Source: Fusobacterium sp. (GTDB taxonomy: Bacteria; Fusobacteriota; Fusobacteriia; Fusobacteriales; Fusobacteriaceae). From it: 32,446 nucleotides of DNA. Numbering within the stretch: the stretch's first letter is position 1; every line of letters starts with the position of its first letter. The position numbers were made by a program, and so were the translations under genes. Below, one piece after another: positions 1 to 6,792 of the stretch. The stretch lies in contig JAHHTB010000003.1 in the NCBI GenBank assembly GCA_020024855.1, forward strand, positions 1 to 32,446, in the 5' to 3' direction. The notes beneath the pieces are model-generated. The model ran no database searches. It was not told where the DNA came from and saw only the letters and a list, made by a program, of their open reading frames with translations.

Positions 1-23
1 TTTTTTACTTCTATACAAGACAT
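1..23 (-). CDS. Amino-acid ABC transporter ATP-binding protein, 5' end only
   Basis: Only the first seven codons are inside the window (M-S-C-I-E-V-K), running off the left edge. The ATG overlaps the last base of the permease stop codon (TAATG), and an AAGGTGAT ribosome-binding site lies just upstream, so the two genes look translationally coupled. The order binding protein, permease, ATPase is the usual one for polar amino-acid importers, and I/V-E-V-K is a common start for their ATPases. The identity is inferred from context, because no Walker motif is in view. Confidence 0.6.
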
Positions 24-652
24 TAAATCATCACCTTTTCTTCTAATTTTTTAAAAATAGCTATCACAACTAAAGACATTAAAAAATAAAGTACTGCACA
101 AATTACAAAAGGAATTACAGAAAAATCTCTTGTAACAAGCTCTTTTGAATTTCTTAAAATTTCAGCCATTCCTATTACTGATACTAGAGATGTATCTTTT
201 ATTAATGATATAGCCTCATTTGATAATGGCGGAAGTGCCGTTATTAAAGATTGAGGTATAATTATTCTTCTCATAGTTTGCCAATAAGACATTCCTAATA
301 CTTGAGCTGCCTCATACTGCCCTTTATCTATCCCCAAAATACTTCCTCTAAAAATTTCACAAAAATAAGCTGCATAATTTATCACAAAAGTTATTATCGC
401 TGCCATAAATGGAGTAAATCTTATTCCAAATATTAAAGGCAAACCATAATAAACAAAAAATAATTGTAAAAGGAGAGGAGTCCCTCTAAAAATAGATGTA
501 TAAAATAAAATTATATTATTTAAAACTCCTTTATTTTTTAATCTTCCTAAAGATAAAATTATACCTAAGGGAAGTGAAAAAATTATTGTTAAAATATATA
601 AATTTATTGTTAACCCCATTCCTTTTAAAATAAATAAAATATCATTTTGCAT
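23..652 (-). CDS. Polar amino-acid ABC transporter permease (predicted histidine importer)
   Basis: Inner-membrane permease of 209 residues, typical length for the HisM/GlnP/TcyB family. The EAA loop that contacts the ATPase is clear (EAAQVLGMSYWQ, then the P-Q-S-L-I-T-A-L-P-P segment), within about five hydrophobic helices. The frame is open nine codons further upstream, but I chose ATG at 652 because GAGGAG lies right before it and it begins 2 nt after the upstream stop. The ribosome-binding site sits inside the last codons of the binding-protein gene, suggesting coupling. Family membership is clear. Substrate cannot be read from the permease itself; histidine is inferred from the His-codon leader peptide at 1602-1658 that heads this operon. 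Confidence 0.92.
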   Translation of the reverse strand: MQNDILFILKGMGLTINLYILTIIFSLPLGIILSLGRLKNKGVLNNIILFYTSIFRGTPLLLQLFFVYYGLPLIFGIRFTPFMAAIITFVINYAAYFCEIFRGSILGIDKGQYEAAQVLGMSYWQTMRRIIIPQSLITALPPLSNEAISLIKDTSLVSVIGMAEILRNSKELVTRDFSVIPFVICAVLYFLMSLVVIAIFKKLEEKVMI

Positions 653-654
653 AG

Positions 655-1425
655 TTATTTCTCCTCTTTTCCAAACCATTTTTCATAAATTTTATTAAAA
701 GTTCCGTCTTTTTTCATTTCATTTAAAGTTGTATTTAACTTTTCTATAAGAGCTTTATCATTTTTTCTCATTGCCACACCATAATATTCTTTTGTTAAAG
801 ATTCTTCTGAAAATACAAGAGTATCTCTTTTTGAGTTATAATATTTTCCTGCAACTGTATCTACAACAACTGCATCTGTTCTTCCTACTTCAAGGTCCAT
901 TAATGCTTCCACATTAGTTGCATATTTTTTTACCTCTTTTATTTTAGAAAAAATCTCATTTTTTTGCACTGCATAATCAGCAGAACTTCCTAATTGAAGT
1001 CCTACAACTTTTCCCTGAAGTTCAGAAATTTTTTTAATTTTTGTTTCTTTTCTAGAAAAAATAAGTTGCCCATCTATAAAATATGGCTCTGAAAAAGCTA
1101 CTTTTCTTTTTCTCTCTTCTGTCATTGTCATTCCATTCCATGCCATATCTATATTTCCACTGTTTAAATCAAATAAAATTCCGTCCCATTCACATGGTTT
1201 AAATTCTACTTCTACCCCCCATCTCTTAGCCACCTCTCTAGCTAAATCTATATCAAATCCTATTATCTCACCATCTTCTCCTCTAAATCCCATAGGAGCA
1301 AATGTTGCATCAAGCCCTACAACAAATTTTCCATTTTTTTCAATTTTTTCCAAAGATTTATCAGCACCAAAAATATTAGTAAATAAAGAAATCACAACAA
1401 CAATCATAACAAATAATCTTTTCAT
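655..1425 (-). CDS. Amino-acid ABC transporter substrate-binding protein (predicted histidine-binding)
   Basis: A 256-residue periplasmic binding protein of SBP family 3 (PF00497 type). Residues 1-20 form a signal peptide (MKR then a V/I-rich core, cleavage after N-I-F-G-A). The mature part has the family hallmarks: F-A-P-M-G-F-R near residue 45, G-F-D-I-D-L-A, the W-D-G-I-L-F-D-L motif, the F-S-E-P-Y-F hinge and G-K-V-V-G-L-Q-L-G-S-S. There is no obvious lipobox, so it is probably a soluble periplasmic protein, which fits a diderm. It has a strong site (AGGAGGAAAAATT before ATG) and follows an intrinsic terminator by about 30 nt, so its transcription depends on read-through from the leader. 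By sequence alone it could bind any polar amino acid; the leader peptide points to histidine. Confidence 0.93.
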   Translation of the reverse strand: MKRLFVMIVVVISLFTNIFGADKSLEKIEKNGKFVVGLDATFAPMGFRGEDGEIIGFDIDLAREVAKRWGVEVEFKPCEWDGILFDLNSGNIDMAWNGMTMTEERKRKVAFSEPYFIDGQLIFSRKETKIKKISELQGKVVGLQLGSSADYAVQKNEIFSKIKEVKKYATNVEALMDLEVGRTDAVVVDTVAGKYYNSKRDTLVFSEESLTKEYYGVAMRKNDKALIEKLNTTLNEMKKDGTFNKIYEKWFGKEEK

Positions 1426-1457
1426 AATTTTTCCTCCTATTTTTAAATTTTTTTAAT

Positions 1458-1486
1458 AAAAAAAACCATCTGAATGTATCAGATGG
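1458..1486 (-). terminator. Attenuator terminator ahead of the transporter operon
   Basis: On the minus strand CCATCTGA and TCAGATGG form a perfect 8-bp stem with a 5-nt loop, followed directly by eight U residues. It lies upstream of, not after, the binding-protein gene, and downstream of the leader peptide, which is the position of an attenuator terminator. Confidence 0.88.
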
Positions 1487-1601
1487 CTTCGTATATACAG
1501 GATAAACTTTTTAGTTTCATTCTTTGCCATAGATACAGACTCAAATTCTTGTACTTAAACATGAGTCTGCATCTATGAACTTCGTCATAAAAACAAACTC
1601 T

Positions 1602-1658
1602 CTATCTATGGTGATGATGTTTTATGTTTTTTATAGCTAATGAAACTTTCTTTGACAT
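1602..1658 (-). CDS. Histidine leader peptide (18 aa, four consecutive His)
   Basis: Eighteen codons: MSKKVSLAIKNIKHHHHR, then UAG. AAGGAG lies 6 nt before the ATG (1670-1665), a good ribosome-binding site. The His codons are CAT CAT CAC CAT at 1619-1608, followed by one Arg codon and the stop. It is too short to be a normal protein. A run of one amino acid in a short translated ORF ahead of a terminator is the signature of a regulatory leader peptide, as in the enterobacterial his operon leader. Its expected role is to sense charged tRNA-His through ribosome speed and so set transcription of the transporter genes downstream. Confidence 0.85.
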   Translation of the reverse strand: MSKKVSLAIKNIKHHHHR

Positions 1659-1697
1659 TGTTTTCTCCTTTTAATTTAAATTTATTTTATTGTGTTA

Positions 1698-1726
1698 AGG
1701 ATACTCCTATAATTTTTATTTGTCAA
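1698..1726 (-). promoter_or_regulatory. Promoter of the histidine-leader/transporter operon
   Basis: A perfect -35 TTGACA (1726-1721) is separated by 17 nt from a -10 TATCCT (1703-1698). The expected start, near 1691, is about 33 nt ahead of the leader-peptide ATG. It lies between the end of cutC and the leader, so the transporter operon is transcribed independently of cutC. Confidence 0.75.
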
Positions 1727-1770
1727 CTAAATTTTTTTAGTTTTATTTTTTTACTCTTTATTTTTTCTCC

Positions 1771-2385
1771 TTAAACTATTACTTTTCCATGGTATTCTGA
1801 AGAAACTACTTTCTCAAAAACTTCTTCAAAATTTTCTTTTGTAACTCTTCCTGCTACAATTATTGTTAAATCTTTTCCTGCTTTTTTTATCATTTCATTT
1901 AAAACACTTGCTCCCTCTAAAGCTGTTACCTTTGTTCCAGAAGAAAGTATTCTTTTTACACCAATGTTCTTTAATTTTTCTATTACTTCAACAGGATTTT
2001 CTAACTCATCAATAGCTTTATGAAATGTTACTTCCATAGGATAAGCAAGGAAAACAAACTCTTTTACTAAATCAAAATCTATTTTTTTATTCTTTGTAAG
2101 CATTCCAAAAACTATACCTTTTACACCTAAAGATTTACAAATTTTTATATCCTCTCTCATTATTTCTAACTCATCTAGAGAATAACAAAAATCTCCTCCT
2201 CTTGGTCTTATCATTGGAAATACTGGTATATTTAACTTTTCTACTGCTCTTTTTATTGTTCCATAAGATGGTGTTGTTCCACCCATACTTAAATTTTCAC
2301 AAAGTTCTATTCTATCTGCTCCTCTCTCTTGAGCTTTTAGAGCATCTGTAAAAGATTCTACACAAACTTCTTTCAAAACTTTCAT
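1771..2385 (-). CDS. cutC: CutC family protein
   Basis: A 204-residue TIM-barrel protein of the CutC family (PF03932), near the length of Firmicutes homologues and shorter than the E. coli protein. Diagnostic stretches are the N-terminal K-E-V-C-V-E-S, A-D-R-I-E-L-C-E-N-L-S-x-G-G-T-T-P-S-Y-G near residues 22-42, I-R-P-R-G-G-D-F-C-Y at about 58-67, the V-T-F-H-K-A-I-D motif and the C-terminal I-I-V-A-G-R-V. The family was linked to copper tolerance in E. coli, but its biochemical activity is not settled, so I give only the family. It begins 20 nt after the chloride-transporter stop with a GGGGG-type ribosome-binding site, so the two are probably cotranscribed. Nothing in the pairing explains a shared function. 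Confidence 0.92.
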   Translation of the reverse strand: MKVLKEVCVESFTDALKAQERGADRIELCENLSMGGTTPSYGTIKRAVEKLNIPVFPMIRPRGGDFCYSLDELEIMREDIKICKSLGVKGIVFGMLTKNKKIDFDLVKEFVFLAYPMEVTFHKAIDELENPVEVIEKLKNIGVKRILSSGTKVTALEGASVLNEMIKKAGKDLTIIVAGRVTKENFEEVFEKVVSSEYHGKVIV

Positions 2386-2405
2386 AAAATCCCCCTTAAT
2401 ATTTT

Positions 2406-3971
2406 TTATGCTTCACCCATTTGAATTAATAAAGGTTTTATAATAGTTGCAGTTCTTTCATTCATTAAAAATATAAGTAAATCTCCTGCAAGTATTTTGG
2501 TTTCTCCATGAGGTATAATTTCTCTATCTCCTCTATCAATTCCTATAATCAAACATTTTTCAGGCCATGTAATTTCTTTTACCTTTTTACCATCTATCAT
2601 GCTATCTAGCCCAACAGGAATTTTTATTGTAACTTTTTTCTCATCATCTCCACTTTCTATTAGCCCTTTTGGAAGCATATTTTCAAGTAGTGTATCATAA
2701 ATAGGTCTCATTTTTACAACTTCTGTCATAAGGAATGTTACCATACAAATTGTTACAAGTGGGAAGAAATGAGAGAATGAACCTGTCATTTCAAGCATAA
2801 GTATTGTACTTGTTATTGGAGATTTTACAACTGCTGTAAGAAGAGCTGCCATTCCTAAAACGATAAAATAAACTTCATATCCAGAAGTTACATCTGGAAT
2901 AAGATTTATCACAAACATTCCATAAATCTTTCCAGAAATTGCTCCTAAAACAAGTATTGGTAGAAAAATTCCTCCTGGAGTTCCTGATGAATAACAAGCT
3001 GCAGTAAATAAAAACTTAAGTACAAAAAGTATTATAAGAGTTTTGTAAGTATAGCTCTCATGAATTACTTTTTCTGCAAGACTATGTCCTCCACCTGTTA
3101 CATCTATAAAAAATATTCCCATAAGAACTGTTATTGTTACAATAACTATTGGTTTAAATATTGGATTTATTTTTATTTTTCCATAAAGTTTTTGCCCTTT
3201 TAGTAAAGCTTCCTCAAATAATTTTCCTATAATTGTCATAATTAATGCAAAAATTATTATTAAAACATAATATTTTAATTGATATGTTGTATCAACATGA
3301 ATATTAAAACTTGGACTAAATCCAAAAAAATATTTTGAGATAAACTCTGCACATACAGATGATATAAGCACACAAGTAATTAATAGAGGAGACATAAATT
3401 TATGGAGTTCTTCTACTGCAAAAACTACTCCTGCAAGTGGTGCTCCAAAAGCTGCTGCAAGACCTGCACTTGCTCCACAAGAAATAAGATATTTTTTATC
3501 ATACTCACTTCTTTTAAAAATTTTAAATACTCCTGTTCCTACTTCAGCCCCAAGTTGAACAGAAGGACCCTCTCTTCCTAAAGACATTCCACTTCCTATG
3601 GCTACTACACCACCAACAAACTTAGCTCCAAGTTCTCTTGCCCATGAAAAGTCCATTTGTCTTATAAGCACACCTTTTACTTGAGGAATACCACTTCCTT
3701 TTACCATTGGATATTTTACAATAACATATCCTAAGAAAACAGATATTATAAGTATAAGAACTGCAAGTACAAAAATTGTCTGTGCATCAAAAAGAGTATT
3801 TCTTACATATTCATAAAACATCTCTCTATATTTTTGAGCAAGACTAAGTGAAACTCTATAGGCTACAACTACAATACCTGTTATTATTCCAACAAGAGCC
3901 CCAAAAAAATAAAGGCTTAAATGTGAGCTATGGTGAGTTTTCAATACTTCATCTGTTGTTTCTTTTCTCAC
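2406..3971 (-). CDS. clcA: ClC-type chloride channel / H+-Cl- antiporter with RCK_C domain
   Basis: Integral membrane protein of about 521 residues. The three anion-selectivity motifs of ClC proteins are present: G-S-G-I-P, G-R-E-G-P (carrying the external gating glutamate) and G-x-F-x-P within G-T-P-G-G-I-F-L-P. The E-E pair in F-A-V-E-E-L-H-K matches the position of the internal proton glutamate of the E. coli exchanger, so a proton-coupled antiporter is more likely than a pure channel. After about residue 440 comes a soluble TrkA_C/RCK_C-like regulatory domain. The frame is open to a TTG at 3992, but I chose GTG at 3971 because AAGGAG lies 9 nt before it. It sits 92 nt after recJ and just upstream of cutC. 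Confidence 0.93.
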   Translation of the reverse strand: MRKETTDEVLKTHHSSHLSLYFFGALVGIITGIVVVAYRVSLSLAQKYREMFYEYVRNTLFDAQTIFVLAVLILIISVFLGYVIVKYPMVKGSGIPQVKGVLIRQMDFSWARELGAKFVGGVVAIGSGMSLGREGPSVQLGAEVGTGVFKIFKRSEYDKKYLISCGASAGLAAAFGAPLAGVVFAVEELHKFMSPLLITCVLISSVCAEFISKYFFGFSPSFNIHVDTTYQLKYYVLIIIFALIMTIIGKLFEEALLKGQKLYGKIKINPIFKPIVIVTITVLMGIFFIDVTGGGHSLAEKVIHESYTYKTLIILFVLKFLFTAACYSSGTPGGIFLPILVLGAISGKIYGMFVINLIPDVTSGYEVYFIVLGMAALLTAVVKSPITSTILMLEMTGSFSHFFPLVTICMVTFLMTEVVKMRPIYDTLLENMLPKGLIESGDDEKKVTIKIPVGLDSMIDGKKVKEITWPEKCLIIGIDRGDREIIPHGETKILAGDLLIFLMNERTATIIKPLLIQMGEA

Positions 3972-4063
3972 TTTTCTACTCTCCTTTTTCAAAAATTTTT
4001 ATTTCAATTTTTTTACAAACCATTTTCAAAATATCACTTTTTTTATTTAAAATGAATAATTTT

Positions 4064-6619
4064 TTATAAAATTTCTTTTATTTCATCTGTTGCATAAATT
4101 TTTTCATACTGATTTAAATTTTTTATTATTTCATATTTTTTAGTAAAAGGTAATTTTTTAGACCAAACATATTTTTCACCAAAAAGATTTTCCTCCTCTG
4201 TTATTATTATATTACTAGGAATTTTATAACTGTCTCTTATTATTTCTCTTTTTGTATCAACTGGTTCTTTATTCAAAAATACCAAAGAATTTTCTGGATA
4301 ATTTTTTAAATTTTCATTATAGAAAATATAAAAATCATAATTATCTTTTATTTTTTCTGAAATTTCCCCAAAGTTTTTTATTTCAGCTGGAATATTTTTT
4401 CCTACAAATAAAACTTTTTTACCAATAGCTTTGTAATAAAGAGCTATTGTTTTTGAAATAACTCCCACTCCTCTATTCTTCTCATATATTGCCGTTACAG
4501 CTCTTTTATTTTTAAAGATTTCAGCAAGAACTCTCTTTTGAAATAAATTATATGGCATTTTACCTATAAGAAAGTTTTTTATCTCATTAAAAATCTCATT
4601 AGATTTTATTTTAAAACATTCAAAATTATAATCTCTATCAATCTTTATATGAATATTATAATTCTCCTCTGTAACAACTGTTTTTGAAATTTCCAATTTA
4701 AAATTATAATTATAATTTTCATGTAAAGAAATCAGAAGATAAGAGATTGGTGCATCTAATTCTCCAACAGTTACCTTTCTATCAGTTATAAAAACAAGTC
4801 CCTCTGAATAAATTAATTTTAAATTTTCACTTACTTTTCTTCTTGTATAAAAAACTGTTTCTATTGGAAACTTTGTATCATAAATTTCTATGTCTTCTTC
4901 CAAACCATTTTTTCCTTTTAAATTATCTGATTTTTTTACATCTTCAACATATATTTTGTACTGATACCTATTTCTAAATCTCTCTAGTTTTAATTTAAAA
5001 GCTATATCAAGAAAAGGATTTTCACTTATATCTTGAAACATATCCTCTGCCCCAAACCAAGCACAATTTTTTATCTCTACACCATTTTTTATAATATTCA
5101 TCATAAGATGGCTCTGAGCTTTTCCAATTTTTCTTAAATTTGAATGTGAACAATTTTTCATTGAAAAAACAGGAATTGGATTTCCAAAACCAAATGGTCT
5201 AAGTTTTGAGATTTCATCTAAGAAATCATAAGAAATTTTTTGAAGTTGAACCTCTTTATCAATTTTTATAGGTTTTAAAAAGTATGATTTTTCCAATTTT
5301 TCTTCAATATATTTATCCATTCTTTCTGTAAAAATTTCTATATTTTCTATTGGAATTGAAAAACCTGCTGCTCCAGCATGTCCTCCATATTTTACAAAAA
5401 GTTCTCTCATTGAATTAAGTGCCTCTATCATATTAAATCCATCTATACTTCTACATGAGGCTGTTGCTATTCCCTCATCTTTTTTTATTTCCATTATTAC
5501 TGCTGGTTTATAATATCTATCTATAATCTTAGAGGCTACTATCCCAATAACTCCATGATGAAAATTTTCTTTTGCAACAACTATTATATTTTTTTCATAA
5601 AGTTTTTTTCTTTCTATTTCATCAACAGTTAAATCATAAATATCACTTTGAATATTTTTTCTCTCTAAATTTTTTTCAATAAGAGTATATGAAAGTTCAT
5701 CACAAACTTTATTATTCTCACTTGTAAAAAGTTCTACCCCCATTTTTGCATCTTCTAATCTTCCTGCTGCATTAAAAACAGGAGCTATTATAAAACCAAC
5801 ATCATAGGTATCATATTCTCTTTCACTAAAATCTGGGAATAATTTTCTAAGAAGAAATTTTATCCCATTCCATTTTGTTCTGCTTAATTGCTCTAATCCT
5901 CTTTTTACAATTATTCTATTATCTTCTACCAGTGGAACTATATCTGCAACTGTTCCAATAGCCACTATATCTAAATATTTATAAACTGAATCTTCTATAT
6001 GAAGTTTTCTATAAAGAGCAAGTAAAAGCATAAAAGCTGTCCCTACTCCTGCAAGACTTTTAAAATCATATTTATTATCTTCTCTTTTACAATTTATTAC
6101 ACAATAAGCATTAGGAAGTTCATTATTAATTTCATGGTGGTCTGTAATTATCATATCCATTCTAAGTTCATTTGCATACTCAACTTCTTCTAAAGATGAA
6201 ATTCCACAATCAACAGTTATAATAAGACTTGCTCCTGTTTCTTTTATCTCTTTTATAGCATGTTTATTAAGTCCATATCCCTCATCTCTCAAAGGAATAT
6301 AATACTCAACATCTATTCCTATTTCTTTAAATCCTAAATATAAAAGTGATGTAGATGTAATTCCATCTACATCATAATCTCCATATATGCATATGGTTTC
6401 TTTTCTTTGTTTCTTTTCTAAAATGAAATCAACAGCCTTTTCCATATCTTTCAAATCAAATGGATTTCTTAAATCAGAAATATTACACTCAATAAATTTT
6501 TCTATTTCACTCTCTTTTGTTAAACCTCTATTTTCAAGAATGGAAAGCATATCTTTACTATATTTTTTTATATTATAATTTTTTTTATTTTCTTTATATA
6601 TCCATCTGGTATTTCTCAT
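4064..6619 (-). CDS. recJ: Single-stranded-DNA-specific exonuclease RecJ with long C-terminal extension
   Basis: 5'-to-3' single-strand exonuclease of the DHH superfamily, used in mismatch and recombination repair. Catalytic motifs in order: D-Y-D-V-D-G (about 81-86), the V-D-C-G motif, D-H-H (160-162), and G-G-H-A-G-A-A-G-F near residue 400, followed by the RecJ OB-fold region. At 851 residues it is far longer than the roughly 570 of a minimal RecJ. About 280 extra residues at the C terminus look like a degenerate helicase-type fold (L-F-Q-K-R-V-L-A-E-I-F at a Q-motif-like position, with no intact Walker A). The frame opens five codons earlier at 6634, but GAGGA precedes the second ATG (6619), which I prefer. 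It is divergent from mutL, another repair gene. Confidence 0.93.
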   Translation of the reverse strand: MRNTRWIYKENKKNYNIKKYSKDMLSILENRGLTKESEIEKFIECNISDLRNPFDLKDMEKAVDFILEKKQRKETICIYGDYDVDGITSTSLLYLGFKEIGIDVEYYIPLRDEGYGLNKHAIKEIKETGASLIITVDCGISSLEEVEYANELRMDMIITDHHEINNELPNAYCVINCKREDNKYDFKSLAGVGTAFMLLLALYRKLHIEDSVYKYLDIVAIGTVADIVPLVEDNRIIVKRGLEQLSRTKWNGIKFLLRKLFPDFSEREYDTYDVGFIIAPVFNAAGRLEDAKMGVELFTSENNKVCDELSYTLIEKNLERKNIQSDIYDLTVDEIERKKLYEKNIIVVAKENFHHGVIGIVASKIIDRYYKPAVIMEIKKDEGIATASCRSIDGFNMIEALNSMRELFVKYGGHAGAAGFSIPIENIEIFTERMDKYIEEKLEKSYFLKPIKIDKEVQLQKISYDFLDEISKLRPFGFGNPIPVFSMKNCSHSNLRKIGKAQSHLMMNIIKNGVEIKNCAWFGAEDMFQDISENPFLDIAFKLKLERFRNRYQYKIYVEDVKKSDNLKGKNGLEEDIEIYDTKFPIETVFYTRRKVSENLKLIYSEGLVFITDRKVTVGELDAPISYLLISLHENYNYNFKLEISKTVVTEENYNIHIKIDRDYNFECFKIKSNEIFNEIKNFLIGKMPYNLFQKRVLAEIFKNKRAVTAIYEKNRGVGVISKTIALYYKAIGKKVLFVGKNIPAEIKNFGEISEKIKDNYDFYIFYNENLKNYPENSLVFLNKEPVDTKREIIRDSYKIPSNIIITEEENLFGEKYVWSKKLPFTKKYEIIKNLNQYEKIYATDEIKEIL

Positions 6620-6665
6620 TTTATTTTTCCTCATCTTTCTATACCTGATTTTATTTTACTATTAA

Positions 6666-6694
6666 ATTATCTCAAATTAATCATTAAATATCAA
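6666..6694 (-). promoter_or_regulatory. recJ promoter
   Basis: -35 TTGATA (6694-6689), 17-nt spacer, -10 GATAAT (6671-6666). The expected start lies about 40 nt ahead of the chosen recJ ATG, in the short divergent gap with mutL. Confidence 0.6.
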
Positions 6695-6721
6695 TAGAGA
6701 ATAAATTTCTAATATTATTTA

Positions 6722-6750
6722 TAGTATTTTTTCTTTTAATGAAGTATAAT
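6722..6750 (+). promoter_or_regulatory. Possible mutL promoter (-10 only convincing)
   Basis: A perfect -10 TATAAT is at 6745-6750, about 43 nt ahead of the mutL ATG. The hexamer 17 nt upstream (TAGTAT) is a poor -35, so this is a weak call. Confidence 0.3.
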
Positions 6751-6792
6751 TTATCTGATACTATTTTATTAAATATAACTTTGGAGGTAAGC

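Larger units (their letters stand above)
1458..1691 (-). promoter_or_regulatory. Candidate histidine transcription attenuator (leader RNA)
   Basis: Reading the transcript, I see ordered, mutually exclusive pairings after the leader peptide. Region 1 GAGUUUG (1600-1594) pairs with CAGACUC in region 2 (1569-1563), around an inner UAUGA/UCAUA hairpin. Region 2 CAUAGAUGCAGACUCA (1577-1562) pairs over 16 bp (one G.U) with region 3 (1543-1528). Region 3 GUAUC-U-AUGGC (1536-1526) pairs with region 4 GCCAU-CU-GAUAC (1487-1476), which is the terminator's 5' arm and loop. The leader stop codon is one base from region 1. A ribosome at the stop would therefore mask region 1, allow 2:3 and the terminator. 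A ribosome stalled on His codons would leave 1:2 and 3:4 free to form and permit read-through. The pairings are seen; the mechanism is inferred from the classic his/trp attenuators. A further 9-nt complement (1647-1639 with 1521-1513) is unexplained. Confidence 0.8.

Noticed and set aside
1528..1619. Alternative pairing of the His-codon stretch (CCAUAGAUA) with region 3 (UAUCUAUGG)
   Set aside because: The complement is real (9 bp), but it is much shorter than the 16-bp 2:3 stem and would be covered by a ribosome, so I did not build it into the mechanism.
1426..1770. Lysine, SAM or T-box riboswitch ahead of the transporter
   Set aside because: No consensus core of those classes is visible, while a translated four-His leader ORF with competing stems explains the region better.
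3848..4069. Plus-strand 73-codon ORF
   Set aside because: It lies antisense to the chloride-transporter start and runs into the recJ-clcA gap. It has low-complexity F/L/S composition and no ribosome-binding site.
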